DNA of 64,000 bases from an uncultured Lachnospiraceae bacterium. GTDB lineage: Bacteria; Bacillota; Clostridia; Lachnospirales; Lachnospiraceae. Position numbers and translations under genes: made by a program. The notes beneath the pieces were generated by a model. It made no database searches, had not been told where the DNA came from, and was given only the letters and a program-made list of their open reading frames with translations. Of the stretch, positions 28,116-37,567 are shown piece after piece; positions within the stretch are counted from its first letter, which is position 1; each line of letters opens with the position of its first letter. The stretch spans positions 27,933 to 91,932 of the forward strand of contig CADBCZ010000003.1 of assembly GCA_902793335.1 (NCBI GenBank), written 5' to 3'.

Positions 28116-30221
28116 CTATTCCGCCTTAAGCACAACAGCAGAAATCTTTGGAACGGTTATCCTAAGTTCATTTTTTTCAACAACATATGTCTCAGGTTCC
28201 AGAACATATGAATCCTCTGTAGTAAGAATAAGCCGTCTTAAATTATCACCATTTAAAATACCTATTTTATCGACATCTAATGATAAATTAACCTCTTCAT
28301 AATTATTATTCAAAATAACAACTATCTTATCTTTCCTGTTAAACCTTCCATATGCGATAACCTTATGATCACCGTGAAGGAACATCAGCGAACCGCGTTT
28401 TAAAACCTCATTTTCCTTATGTATCTTAATTATATCACGGTGAAACCATATAAGATCCTTATCCTCATGTCCCCACGGATAGGTACGTCTGTTATCCGGA
28501 TCCGTCCATCCACAGAGTCCCGCCTCATCCCCATAATAAATGGTAGGTGCACCCGGCCAGGTCATCTGAAATACAACAGCCTCTCTAAATACTCCCTTGT
28601 TAATATTCTCATTGGCAGCTTCAGGGCCCAAGGTATGTGTACGTCCCACACGTCTGTTGGTTCTGGTTAAAAATCTGGAATGATCATGGTTTGAAAGCTC
28701 ATTCATGGATACTTCCAATGACTGCTGATGAAAACGGCTCATATGATGGCGAAGTGAACCTATCATGACCTCAGGATTTCCAAGAAGGTCACCGCGGAAT
28801 TCGTCCGAATGCTTCTCCACTCCTGTAAGGAACCATGTTATCGGCTCCATAAATGCATCATAGTTCATTACTGTATCCCACTGGTCACCCGCAAGCCATG
28901 CATGAGGGTCCCCGTAATGTTCTGCAAGAATTATTGCGTTAGGATTAGCCTCTTTGACAGCACTTCTGAAATCTCTCCAGAATTTGTGGTTGAATTCTTC
29001 TGAATGTCCAAGATCGGCAGCAACGTCAAGTCTCCATCCATCTACATTATATGGAGGTGAAACCCACTTCTTACCGATTCTCAATATATAATTATATAAA
29101 TCTTCTGAATCCTCGTAATTAAGCTTTGGGAGTGTATCATGCCCCCACCAGCCGTCATAGGTATGATTATAAGGCCATGCATTTTCATCATAGAACTTGA
29201 AGAAGCTTCTGTACGGACTGTCTGCAGAAGGATAAGCTCCCGGCTCGTAGCCATCCTGTCCCTCGTAAATGAGTTCCTTGTCAAGCCATTTATTAAACGA
29301 ACCACAATGGTTAAACACACCGTCCAATATTATCTTCATGCCACGTCGATGAATCTCTTCAACTAACTGGCAAAACAGCTCATTACTGGCTTCAAGATTC
29401 TCCTTATTGGTAACACGAGTGATATATCTTGTTGAATTCTTATTGGTCTTATCTCCCTCAGCAAGAATCTCTCCCTCATCTTTGACTATTCTTCCAAAAT
29501 GAGGATCTACATAATCATAATCCTGAATATCGTACTTATGATTAGAGGGCGATACAAATATCGGATTGAGATAAAGAACTTCAACACCGAGATCTGACAG
29601 ATAATCCAGCTTATTCATTATACCTAAGAGATCACCACCGTAAAAGCATCTTACATCCATTGCGTCAGGATACTTTTTCCACTCCTTGACCTGTTTTGAA
29701 TAATCACCGATATAGCTGTATTCGTTATCAAGTACATCATTACTCAGATCGCCATTGCAGAATCTGTCAACATAGATCTGATACATAACCGCACCCTTCG
29801 CCCAATCCGGTGTTTTAAATCCGGGCATTATCGAAAAATTATAAAAAGGATTAACTTCTGTCTGAACACCTATCTTGTTATAGTAACAGATACTGTTACC
29901 TGATACGATTTCAAAGTAATACTCCACATATTCTTTTTTAAAAGGTGGAAGCACAATCTGATAGTAATCAAAGGCAGTATCAGACTCTGCTATCGTCATC
30001 TCTATTTTATTACCGTCGCACATCACATACACGTGATCAACATTACCTTTAGCTGTACGGAACTTAAGTGTTACCGAATCTCCGGGCATAGGCTCAGGTG
30101 GAATACGATAATCGCCTGTACCATCTGCAAACAGAACATCTGCACGAATGGCAGGTTTATTACTATACACGTACATCTGCATTTTCTGTGCTTTTGTAAA
30201 ATTCCTAAATAAATAACCCAT
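28116..30221 (-). CDS. GH13 alpha-amylase family hydrolase (neopullulanase/cyclomaltodextrinase-like)
   Basis: 701 residues, no signal peptide, so cytoplasmic. An N-terminal beta-sandwich domain (about 1-130) precedes the TIM barrel: YLNPIFVSPSNHKYDIQDYDYVDPHFG, DGVFNHCG, the nucleophile aspartate in DGWRLDVAADLGH, the acid/base glutamate in IILAEHYGD and the third acid in ELSNHDHSRF. A C-terminal beta domain closes the protein. The layout fits enzymes that cut maltodextrins, cyclodextrins or pullulan fragments after uptake. The exact substrate cannot be fixed. It is monocistronic, with a promoter at 30256-30284 and a terminator. Confidence 0.93.
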   Translation of the reverse strand: MGYLFRNFTKAQKMQMYVYSNKPAIRADVLFADGTGDYRIPPEPMPGDSVTLKFRTAKGNVDHVYVMCDGNKIEMTIAESDTAFDYYQIVLPPFKKEYVEYYFEIVSGNSICYYNKIGVQTEVNPFYNFSIMPGFKTPDWAKGAVMYQIYVDRFCNGDLSNDVLDNEYSYIGDYSKQVKEWKKYPDAMDVRCFYGGDLLGIMNKLDYLSDLGVEVLYLNPIFVSPSNHKYDIQDYDYVDPHFGRIVKDEGEILAEGDKTNKNSTRYITRVTNKENLEASNELFCQLVEEIHRRGMKIILDGVFNHCGSFNKWLDKELIYEGQDGYEPGAYPSADSPYRSFFKFYDENAWPYNHTYDGWWGHDTLPKLNYEDSEDLYNYILRIGKKWVSPPYNVDGWRLDVAADLGHSEEFNHKFWRDFRSAVKEANPNAIILAEHYGDPHAWLAGDQWDTVMNYDAFMEPITWFLTGVEKHSDEFRGDLLGNPEVMIGSLRHHMSRFHQQSLEVSMNELSNHDHSRFLTRTNRRVGRTHTLGPEAANENINKGVFREAVVFQMTWPGAPTIYYGDEAGLCGWTDPDNRRTYPWGHEDKDLIWFHRDIIKIHKENEVLKRGSLMFLHGDHKVIAYGRFNRKDKIVVILNNNYEEVNLSLDVDKIGILNGDNLRRLILTTEDSYVLEPETYVVEKNELRITVPKISAVVLKAE

Positions 30222-30255
30222 CGTGAATACAACCTCCCGAGAAATAACTATCTAT

Positions 30256-30284
30256 ATTCTATCGTATTAGAAAAAAATAAGCAA
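30256..30284 (-). promoter_or_regulatory. Promoter of the GH13 gene
   Basis: TTGCTT (30279-30284), 17 nt, TAGAAT (30256-30261) on the minus strand, about 35 bp before the start. Confidence 0.5.
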
Positions 30285-30297
30285 GAAAAAAACTTCT

Positions 30298-30444
30298 GCA
30301 TGTTTGCTACGAGACACGCACCTCGCGACTTCGTCGCTCGGTCGTGGCTGTCGCCACATATACAGATTACCAATCTCGTCACTTTGCAAGCAAGCTTGCA
30401 GTTTCAGATTGGTAATCTGTATATGTGGCTCGTTGCAAACACGC
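30298..30444. repeat. Nested inverted-repeat element (~147 bp)
   Basis: Outer arms 30298-30313 and 30429-30444 match at 14 of 16 positions. Inside lies a perfect 24-bp inverted repeat (30353-30376 with 30406-30429) whose loop holds a further perfect stem TGCAAGC-AA-GCTTGCA (30385-30400). The left part adds GCGAC-TTC-GTCGC (30325-30337) and GTGGC-TGTC-GCCAC (30344-30357), the last sharing bases with the 24-bp stem, so the two folds exclude each other. No ORF is supported. Looks like a REP/MITE-type palindromic repeat or a structured RNA. It is locally much richer in G+C than its flanks. Confidence 0.8.
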
Positions 30445-30479
30445 AAAAAGGACAGCCATTCCGATCGACCGTCCTTTTT
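30445..30479. terminator. Terminator next to the nested repeat
   Basis: AAAAAGGAC (30445-30453) / GTCCTTTTT (30471-30479), T runs on both strands. It directly abuts the palindromic element and could end transcripts from ftsH copy 2, 275 bp away. Confidence 0.7.
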
Positions 30480-30754
30480 CTGGAGAAGGTATTTTTTTGT
30501 TACTTATGGGGTGTAGCAAAAAAACTATATAATGTATTGGGGGGGGGGTTACAAGTATTATTATATGCATTTTTCTCTAAAAGTGTTCACAAACAAAAAA
30601 TTTTTTTCAAACTTCTTTTGTGCAAATATTATAAATAACTTATTGACTATTTTTTACAAAGATGTCCTTTTTGTATAATGTGCACTAAATCTCTATATAT
30701 TGTACACTTTTTTTCACTTCATACTAATGATACACATTACTGAATAACAACCAT
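30480..30754. other. AT-rich gene-free stretch with a G10 tract
   Basis: No supported gene. A perfect TATAAT (30528-30533) lies just before a run of ten G (30539-30548) on the plus strand, without a convincing -35. A second TATAAT (30674-30679) lies 25 nt after a TTGACT, too far for a normal promoter. Confidence 0.6.
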
Positions 30755-32590
30755 TTATACAAACAATGCTTCAAACTCTTCACGGTCTATTCTTTCTTTC
30801 TCAAGAAGACGTTCTGCGCACTTATGAAGAACATCTATATTATCTTCAAGAATCTTTCTTGCCTCGACGTAACATTCATCGATTATACGCTTAACCTCTC
30901 TGTCGATAGCTGCCGCTGTTGCCTCGCCAAGCATTCTCTGATGTCCTATATCACGTCCGACAAAAGTTTCCTCCTCATTGTCTGTCTCATAATTGATAAG
31001 ACCAAGCTCCTCAGACATACCATACTTAACAACCATCGCTCTGGCTGCCGCTGTTGCCTGTTTTATATCCTGAGATGCACCTGTAGTAATATCATCCATT
31101 ATCATCTCTTCTGCTATACGTCCGCCAAGGCTTACCTTGATATCCTGTAATATCTTGCCCTTGGTGTTAAATACGTTATCATTTTCCGGAAGAGGCATTG
31201 TATATCCCGCTGCACCCTCACCGGTAGGAATAATCGAAACCGTATATACCGGTCCAACTCCTTCCAATACATGAAAAAGAATTGCGTGACCTGATTCGTG
31301 ATAAGCAGTAATTTTTCTTTCTTTTTCAGGAACTAAGCGAGATTTTCTCTCTGTACCTATTCCAACCTTGATAAATGCTTTATCAATATCTGATTTGATA
31401 ATAAACTGTCTGCTTTCCTTTGCTGCATTTATTGCAGATTCATTCATAAGATTCTCAAGATCAGCACCAGCAAATCCGGCAGTAGTTCTTGCTATCTCAT
31501 GAAGATTAACATCATCTGCAAGCTTCTTATTTCTTGTGTGAACTTTCAGTATATCTTCTCTACCCTGTACATCAGGTCTTGTAACCGCAATTTTTCTGTC
31601 AAAACGTCCCGGTCTTAAAATCGCAGGATCAAGGATATCCACACGGTTGGTAGCCGCCATTACAATGATACCCTCATTTACATTGAAACCATCCATCTCA
31701 ACAAGCATCTGATTAAGTGTCTGCTCTCTCTCATCATGGCCACCGCCAAGACCTGAACCTCTTCGTCTTGCAACGGCATCAATCTCGTCTATAAATACAA
31801 TACATGGTGAATTCTTCTTAGCCTCAGCGAAAAGGTCTCTGACACGTGAGGCACCGACACCGACAAACATCTCAACAAAGTCTGAACCGGAAATCGAGAA
31901 GAAAGGTACCTTAGCTTCTCCTGCCACAGCCTTTGCAAGCAACGTTTTACCTGTTCCCGGAGGGCCCACAAGAAGAATACCTTTAGGAATTCTCGCACCA
32001 AGATCCACATATTTTGATGGATTTCTAAGAAAATCGACAACCTCTTCCAAGTCTTCTTTCTCTTCCTTAAGTCCTGCAACATCATTAAAGTTCATCTGAT
32101 TATCATCTTCAGAAGTCATCTGTGCGCGGCTTCTTCCAAAGTTCATCATAGAACCGCCGCCACCTCCTGCGCCCTGCATTCCCGCTGTCATCATAACAAT
32201 TATGATAATAGCAATAGCACCTAAAAGGTAAGGTAAAATTCTCTCTACAAGGCTTGGTCTTACAACGTCACTCATTTCGAACGAAACACTGGCTTTCTCT
32301 GCTTCTACGAGATTGTTATACAGTTCCTGAAAATGATTGACATCCGTAACATAGAATTTAACAGTTGACCTGTCTTTTTTGGTAATCTCTACAGTACCTG
32401 TCGGAACTTCCGCATTCTGTTGAACATATACCTCCTTTATATTACCTTCTTTCATGTCCTCTTCGAAAGAACTTTCAGTGTAGCTAAGATCAACATTCTG
32501 ACTATTCTGCTGTATCAAGGCCAGAATACCCATAATGATCAAAAACAACACAATATAGGAGATAATACTCCTTCGCATATTCTTGTTCAT
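30755..32590 (-). CDS. ftsH: ATP-dependent zinc metalloprotease FtsH (copy 2, canonical locus)
   Basis: 611 residues. TM1 (about 7-26), an extracytoplasmic domain, TM2 (about 112-132), a glycine-rich linker (QGAGGGGGS), Walker A GPPGTGKT, Walker [12 protein letters not shown], second region of homology [20 protein letters not shown], and the zinc site HESGH. It lies 20 bp after hpt in the tilS-hpt-ftsH order conserved through Firmicutes, so this is the canonical copy. In B. subtilis FtsH also helps start sporulation, in keeping with the sporulation genes upstream. Ribosome binding site AAGGAG. Confidence 0.97.
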   Translation of the reverse strand: MNKNMRRSIISYIVLFLIIMGILALIQQNSQNVDLSYTESSFEEDMKEGNIKEVYVQQNAEVPTGTVEITKKDRSTVKFYVTDVNHFQELYNNLVEAEKASVSFEMSDVVRPSLVERILPYLLGAIAIIIIVMMTAGMQGAGGGGGSMMNFGRSRAQMTSEDDNQMNFNDVAGLKEEKEDLEEVVDFLRNPSKYVDLGARIPKGILLVGPPGTGKTLLAKAVAGEAKVPFFSISGSDFVEMFVGVGASRVRDLFAEAKKNSPCIVFIDEIDAVARRRGSGLGGGHDEREQTLNQMLVEMDGFNVNEGIIVMAATNRVDILDPAILRPGRFDRKIAVTRPDVQGREDILKVHTRNKKLADDVNLHEIARTTAGFAGADLENLMNESAINAAKESRQFIIKSDIDKAFIKVGIGTERKSRLVPEKERKITAYHESGHAILFHVLEGVGPVYTVSIIPTGEGAAGYTMPLPENDNVFNTKGKILQDIKVSLGGRIAEEMIMDDITTGASQDIKQATAAARAMVVKYGMSEELGLINYETDNEEETFVGRDIGHQRMLGEATAAAIDREVKRIIDECYVEARKILEDNIDVLHKCAERLLEKERIDREEFEALFV

Positions 32591-32609
32591 TTATTTATGT
32601 CTCCTTTTA

Positions 32610-33134
32610 TTAATCAGCAACCACAACTCCAATATATGGAAGATTTCTATGCTTTTGTGCATAGTCTAAGCCGTATCCTATTACAAACTGATTTGGTATG
32701 TCAAATCCTACATAGTCAGCCTCAATATCAGTTTCATGGTTACCCTTCTTATCCAAAAGAGTTATTATCTTAAGACTCTTTGGAGAACGTGCCGATAAAA
32801 GCACCTTTAAATTATATAGTGTTACACCGGAATCCAAAATATCCTCTACTATCAAAACTTCCTTATCGCATATGTCCTCATCCAGTTCTTTCTTAACAGT
32901 AATCTCGCCTGCTGATACCATTCCATTGCCATATGAAGAAACAGCCATAAAATCCATCGTTACAGGAATCGTAATTCTCTTTGCAAGCTCACAGGCAAAA
33001 AACACACTACCCTTTAATATTACAACTAAATGCAATTCCTTTCCCGCATAGTCCTCATCAATCTGCTTTGCAAGTTCAATGATCCTTGAATTAATCTTTT
33101 CCTCTGAAATCAGTTCATCAATATGATACTCCAT
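32610..33134 (-). CDS. hpt: Hypoxanthine phosphoribosyltransferase
   Basis: 174 residues. Salvages hypoxanthine (and usually guanine) with PRPP to IMP/GMP. The PRPP-binding motif is VLIVEDILDSGVTL (about 93-106), and the C-terminal loop ADYVGFDIPNQFVIGYGLDYAQKHRNLPYIGVV is typical. Normal length. Ribosome binding site AAGGAG. It sits between tilS (21 bp) and ftsH (19 bp) in one operon. Confidence 0.97.
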   Translation of the reverse strand: MEYHIDELISEEKINSRIIELAKQIDEDYAGKELHLVVILKGSVFFACELAKRITIPVTMDFMAVSSYGNGMVSAGEITVKKELDEDICDKEVLIVEDILDSGVTLYNLKVLLSARSPKSLKIITLLDKKGNHETDIEADYVGFDIPNQFVIGYGLDYAQKHRNLPYIGVVVAD

Positions 33135-33155
33135 AACTTATCTCCTTCGTATCTG

Positions 33156-34610
33156 TTATAAAATGTAATCAACCTTCAAAACCCGTCTGGTATTCGGATT
33201 CAGCTGATGATTCTCGCATCTTCTTTTCCCGATGACCCATAATATCTCATGTCCTGAAGCCAGTACAGGCAGACACATACGCTCGTTTTTAGGAACCTTT
33301 ATATCCTTCATAAATTTCAAGAGACTCTTGCGGTGTCCCTCACCATCATAGACCAGATAATCTTCCTTTTGTGGATAGCGAATATGTAACGTATCCCCTA
33401 TTGTATCACAATCAAAGTATTTCGTATAGTTTTTTTGAAAATTATTATCAACCGCATTATCCGCATCGTAAGATATTATGGTAAATACCACTTTCTCATT
33501 TGATGAAATATCCAGCTTATGCATATTGTCCGGCACCAATTCTTCAATCGCTATCACGTATTCTTTTGATTGTGCAGGCTCAATTTTAACTGCTTTACAA
33601 AGTATAAGATACTCATACGACACTTCCGCTTTTGTTCCATACGGAAGGAACAGTTCTTTCCCGCTCTGTTTCTTAATAAGTTCGTAAACAGAGGCGATAT
33701 GCTCTCTTGTTATATCTTTCTTTGCACCGCATACATTTACCAGCATCTCGTATATTGCCCTGTATGATATTATCTTATCCTCATCAAGCAGAGCCTGTCT
33801 GTTCACTCGAATACTTCCGTTTTTTTGCCAGTGACTGTTATCACCGGCTGTTTCACGGCTGATAAATGCAAGAGCCTGCTTTCTAACGTAATCATCATAC
33901 TCAGAAGCCAATGCCGCAAATTCCGCAACGTGCTCCGTTGCACTTTCATTTATTTTATTAAGCTCCGTCATCACATTATTGCGGATTCTGTTTCTTGAGT
34001 ACGCATCATCTCCATTGGTGATATCTTCTTTCCAGATCATTCCCTTTTTCTCAAGATATTCAACTATCTCAGCTCTCCTGACATTTAAGAGTGGCCGAAT
34101 TATATATGCATCATCCATAACACAATCCGTAAATGGTGCAAGAGCAGAGATTGGTCTCATCCCTGACATTCCGGAGAGATCGGTTCCTCTCACCATATGA
34201 AAAATCACAGTTTCCGCCTGATCATCCATATGATGTGCAACTGCTAATTTGTCAGCATTATTCTCCCTCATAACCTTTGTAAAACATTGATACCTGAACT
34301 TTCGTCCTGCCTCTTCCTCCGACATATGGTACTTTTTTGCCAATTGCGGAATGTTCTCTTCAAACAGATAAAAAGGTATATCCCTCTCTTTACAAAGTCC
34401 CCTTACAAAATCAGCATCCTCTGAAGCCTCGGCCCTTATACCATGATTGATGTGAACAACAAAAAGCGACAGTCCACTATCATCCCTCAAAGAACATAGT
34501 ACCTCTAAAAGTGCTGTAGAGTCTGCACCTCCGGACACTCCTACGACTATCCTGTCACCCTTTTGTATCATCCCGTTGTCAGTTATATATTTTTTCACCT
34601 TGTCAAGCAT
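33156..34610 (-). CDS. tilS: tRNA(Ile)-lysidine synthase
   Basis: 484 residues from the ATG at 34610, which has GAGG 9 nt upstream and gives the usual N-terminus MLDKVKKYI; an ATG at 34637 that overlaps the spoIIE stop (ATGA) is the alternative. TilS puts lysine on C34 of tRNA-Ile(CAU) so that it reads AUA. The PP-loop SGGADS (about 26-31), VVHINHGIRAEASEDADFV and the central AVAHHMDDQAETVIFHMVRGTDLSGM are all present, followed by the substrate-binding and C-terminal TilS domains (to LPVLASGHEILWVIGKRR). Full length, essential gene. Confidence 0.96.
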   Translation of the reverse strand: MLDKVKKYITDNGMIQKGDRIVVGVSGGADSTALLEVLCSLRDDSGLSLFVVHINHGIRAEASEDADFVRGLCKERDIPFYLFEENIPQLAKKYHMSEEEAGRKFRYQCFTKVMRENNADKLAVAHHMDDQAETVIFHMVRGTDLSGMSGMRPISALAPFTDCVMDDAYIIRPLLNVRRAEIVEYLEKKGMIWKEDITNGDDAYSRNRIRNNVMTELNKINESATEHVAEFAALASEYDDYVRKQALAFISRETAGDNSHWQKNGSIRVNRQALLDEDKIISYRAIYEMLVNVCGAKKDITREHIASVYELIKKQSGKELFLPYGTKAEVSYEYLILCKAVKIEPAQSKEYVIAIEELVPDNMHKLDISSNEKVVFTIISYDADNAVDNNFQKNYTKYFDCDTIGDTLHIRYPQKEDYLVYDGEGHRKSLLKFMKDIKVPKNERMCLPVLASGHEILWVIGKRRCENHQLNPNTRRVLKVDYIL

Positions 34611-34633
34611 ATAATTTATCCTCGTTAAATACG

Positions 34634-36730
34634 TCATCTCTCCCAGATACCGACAACCATAACAGTACTGTCATCAGGAAGACTTCCCTCCTGCATTCTC
34701 TCGACATCCTCCATTATGAGTTGAGCTATTTTCTGCACATTTTCGGTATCTATATCTGCAATCAGGCCTGCAAGATACGCCTCAGCATCTATAGCATTTA
34801 TCCCATCCAACACGCCATCACTTACCATGATTATAATATCACCATCATATAGCTTTCGCTCACAGGTGTCAAATTCAATTTCTTCAAGCACTCCGACCGG
34901 AAGCGACGAAGAACGTATGCATTCCACGCTGTCCTCATGCCGGATAAAGGTTGTTGACGCGCCCAGCTTGATAAAATCAACCATCCCTGTATAAAGATCA
35001 AATACAGAAAGATCAAGTGTAGAGCTTACGCTACCGTCATTCATAAAACTTATAAAGGAATTCAACAATTCAACTGCAAACTCTCTTCCAAATCCCGCCG
35101 ACAACAGTTGCTCTAAAAGATCCACTATCTGTCTGCTTTTTGAATAAGCATCCATGCCGCTACCCATGCCGTCTGAAATCATACATACAACCTTCTCATT
35201 TTGGAGCTTTGTAATTGAGAAATTGTCTCCACACAGACTCTCACCCATTCTGTTTCTTCTCGTAAGCCCCGTTGTCAGAATATAATTTCCCTCTTCCGTA
35301 AAAGTAAATATACTATCTTTTCTTCCGACAATATCTTCTGCACGTTCGACGCAGTACATTTTTTTCCGGATTATATTTCCAACACTTCTTGAAAGCATTT
35401 TTCCTGATACAATTCTATTTCCCCTGCACCTGCACCTCATTATCACACAAAGTCTTCCGGCTTTGTCTTTGAGACATACCGCCCTGGTTACTTCGATTCC
35501 TCTTTTCCTGCATTTATCCAATAATCGCACTTCAAAATTATCCACCGGAAAAGACTCCTTTAATATCTCTCCCTGAAAACCTGTAATAATCTCACCTACC
35601 TGTTTAAGCTGTCTTATAAAATTTCTTCTGAGCTCATTTAACCGATTATTTTCAGATTCTACCGCATTTAACAGAGAAATCGCATTTCCATCCGCAAACA
35701 TTTTCGAAAGTCCTTCCTGCATTCCACTATCCCACTCTTCCTCGTGAAGTGACAACATTTTCTCCATAGCGATAAATGCCTGTCCAAAATTCTCAATCTG
35801 TCTCTTTGTAACCTCCTGCACTAAAATGTCCTGAGACGAACCCGTCACCTCAGCCACCCCGGTTTCAACCCGTCTAAGTGCCGACTTTGGAGTCAGCAAA
35901 AAAAGAAATGCTGCTGTAAGTGCCGCAATCAGCATATTAGAATCCAAAACAGTACTCTCATAGGTGACTCCAAGTAAAACCACTGCCGATACATACCCCA
36001 AAAGCACCCCCGATTTTCCAATTTCCTTAAGAAGAATCAGAATTCCTGAAACCGCAAGCATCACTGCCAGATAAGATATTTTACAGGAGGTAAATGCCAT
36101 TAACGCCCCACTCAGGCCTCCCATTGCAATCCCTATACCCGCATCAAAACGATAAGAAAAATACATAACCAGATATCCACTCAGTGTAAATGCCAGAGAA
36201 AATGGATTATCTATCTTAGGCAGTCCGAAAAGCCCCGCTGCCATCATCAGAAACAATCCTATAAACCTTTTATCATCCGCAAATATCCTGGAACTCCCTA
36301 CCCTCATAGCTGCAAAACCATGTTCAAATACCAAAGTCATACATCCTGCTACAACGCCCTCTAAAAATGTAAACAAAAGAGAATTCACATTTCCCGTGAT
36401 TATATATTCATAAGGCATACTCACTCCCCACAGAATCATTCCGGCAGCAAGCGCTATCTGCAAATCTCCGGAAAATATCCTTTCTCTTTTAGTGCGATTC
36501 AGAAGCAACAGGATAAATAAGAGTATAATACAATACCTTAAAACCTCCTGCCCCTCAAACCCACTCATTACACCAAAAAGCAGCGTCAGAAACATACTGA
36601 ACGAACTTTGTTTTTCAAGATAGGCAGCCATAAAAAATGGCACAACAAAAGGATACATTCCAAGCAGTGTGCATCTGGCCACCATAAACGCAAGGATATG
36701 TATCCCTATCTTATAAATTCTATAACGCAT
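34634..36730 (-). CDS. spoIIE: Stage II sporulation protein E (PP2C-type phosphatase)
   Basis: 698 residues. About ten membrane helices fill residues 1-285, then a central regulatory region (about 290-480), then a PP2C phosphatase (about 490-698) with metal-binding VCMISDGMGSGMDAYSKS and IIMVSDGVLDGINA. SpoIIE dephosphorylates SpoIIAA at the polar septum and thereby frees sigma F in the forespore; it also binds FtsZ. B. subtilis SpoIIE is longer (827 residues); clostridial forms are often shorter. Ribosome binding site GGGAGG. A promoter with Spo0A-box-like sequence overlaps the divIC 3' end. tilS follows with a possible 4-bp overlap. Confidence 0.95.
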   Translation of the reverse strand: MRYRIYKIGIHILAFMVARCTLLGMYPFVVPFFMAAYLEKQSSFSMFLTLLFGVMSGFEGQEVLRYCIILLFILLLLNRTKRERIFSGDLQIALAAGMILWGVSMPYEYIITGNVNSLLFTFLEGVVAGCMTLVFEHGFAAMRVGSSRIFADDKRFIGLFLMMAAGLFGLPKIDNPFSLAFTLSGYLVMYFSYRFDAGIGIAMGGLSGALMAFTSCKISYLAVMLAVSGILILLKEIGKSGVLLGYVSAVVLLGVTYESTVLDSNMLIAALTAAFLFLLTPKSALRRVETGVAEVTGSSQDILVQEVTKRQIENFGQAFIAMEKMLSLHEEEWDSGMQEGLSKMFADGNAISLLNAVESENNRLNELRRNFIRQLKQVGEIITGFQGEILKESFPVDNFEVRLLDKCRKRGIEVTRAVCLKDKAGRLCVIMRCRCRGNRIVSGKMLSRSVGNIIRKKMYCVERAEDIVGRKDSIFTFTEEGNYILTTGLTRRNRMGESLCGDNFSITKLQNEKVVCMISDGMGSGMDAYSKSRQIVDLLEQLLSAGFGREFAVELLNSFISFMNDGSVSSTLDLSVFDLYTGMVDFIKLGASTTFIRHEDSVECIRSSSLPVGVLEEIEFDTCERKLYDGDIIIMVSDGVLDGINAIDAEAYLAGLIADIDTENVQKIAQLIMEDVERMQEGSLPDDSTVMVVGIWER

Positions 36731-36789
36731 ATGACATACCTCCCAACTTAGGCTTTAACTTACTCCAGACCGGTGGCAAAATATGTCAT

Positions 36790-36818
36790 ATTATAATTCT
36801 ATTCTTCGCAAAATTCGA
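36790..36818 (-). promoter_or_regulatory. Promoter of spoIIE with Spo0A-box-like -35 region
   Basis: Perfect TATAAT (36790-36795), 17-nt spacer, TCGAAT (36813-36818) on the minus strand. Around the weak -35 lie AATCGAA and TTTGCGAA, both close to the Spo0A box TGNCGAA. A weak -35 activated by phosphorylated Spo0A is how spoIIE is controlled in B. subtilis. Confidence 0.4.
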
Positions 36819-36820
36819 TT

Positions 36821-37123
36821 TTACTTATTATCAGGCTGTATCAAAATCTCATCAGGATATACCAGACCAAGCTTGCTCTTAGCAACCTCTTCCATGTACT
36901 TCTTGGTCTTCATATATTTTTCAAGGTCCTCAAGCTCTTCCTTTCTTTTCTCCTCACTCTCTATTTGCACAGCAAGTGCCTCCTGTTTCTTTGCAAGTTC
37001 ACAACTCTCCTTATAAAGCGTCAACGACCTTATGCCAATGATAATACACATGATCACTACTGCAGCAAAAATCACCGGAATTTCTTTTCTGATATTTTTC
37101 TTTTTTTTACGCTTTCTGCTCAA
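36821..37123 (-). CDS. divIC: Septum formation initiator, DivIC/FtsB-like
   Basis: 100 residues with a TTG start at 37123 (GAGGTG upstream). A basic cytoplasmic N-terminus (SRKRKKKKN), one membrane helix (about 16-36), then an extracytoplasmic coiled coil (about 38-75, YKESCELAKKQEALAVQIESEE). DivIC works with DivIB and FtsL in the divisome and is also needed for the sporulation septum. Its place after yabQ and before spoIIE is the same as in B. subtilis. FtsL and DivIC are hard to tell apart by sequence alone; the position decides. Confidence 0.85.
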   Translation of the reverse strand: MSRKRKKKKNIRKEIPVIFAAVVIMCIIIGIRSLTLYKESCELAKKQEALAVQIESEEKRKEELEDLEKYMKTKKYMEEVAKSKLGLVYPDEILIQPDNK

Positions 37124-37136
37124 TAATGCTCACCTC

Positions 37137-37559
37137 TTATCTTCCTTTGATAGCTATTTTAACCTCTGTTACAACATTTTTCAACATTTTTCTGGTAGTG
37201 CCTTTTATTATTCCCAATGGATAAAAAAGGATACTGAAACATTTTTTCCAGTAGGGCACTATCTTTCCGACGATAAAAATTATTAATTTTGACAAAGTCA
37301 TAGCGTAAATGACAACGCCCAAAAACATGCCCAAAAATGCATACGCCCTTAATGTTCCATGATTATATACCACCAAAGTCGAAAATACTTTCCACGCAGT
37401 AAACACCCAAAATACGAGATCCTCAATATCAACAACTATATCCTTATGCGGTATTAACATCCGCAATATTCTGACAACATCATAAACAAACGCAAGAGAC
37501 GCTCCCAAAACCAGGCATATTCCAAAAAGAGTGATTTCCTCATGTATCAACTCTGTCAT
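37137..37559 (-). CDS. yabQ: Spore cortex biosynthesis protein YabQ
   Basis: 140 residues with four or five membrane helices (about 8-28, 42-62, 65-90, 96-112) and a basic tail. YabQ is a forespore outer-membrane protein made in the mother cell and needed for cortex formation. LFGICLVLGASLAFVYDVVRILR and the DLVFWVFTAWKVFSTL stretch match the family. It follows yabP by 8 bp. Some clostridial YabQ proteins are longer; the membrane part is complete. Confidence 0.9.
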   Translation of the reverse strand: MTELIHEEITLFGICLVLGASLAFVYDVVRILRMLIPHKDIVVDIEDLVFWVFTAWKVFSTLVVYNHGTLRAYAFLGMFLGVVIYAMTLSKLIIFIVGKIVPYWKKCFSILFYPLGIIKGTTRKMLKNVVTEVKIAIKGR

Positions 37560-37567
37560 ATCATCAC

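Noticed and set aside
30643-30679. TTGACT and TATAAT as a promoter pair
   Set aside because: The spacer is 25 nt, too long, and no gene follows on the plus strand.
30569-30682. 37-codon ORF on the plus strand after the G10 tract
   Set aside because: No ribosome binding site, AT-driven composition rich in Phe, Asn and Lys; probably chance.
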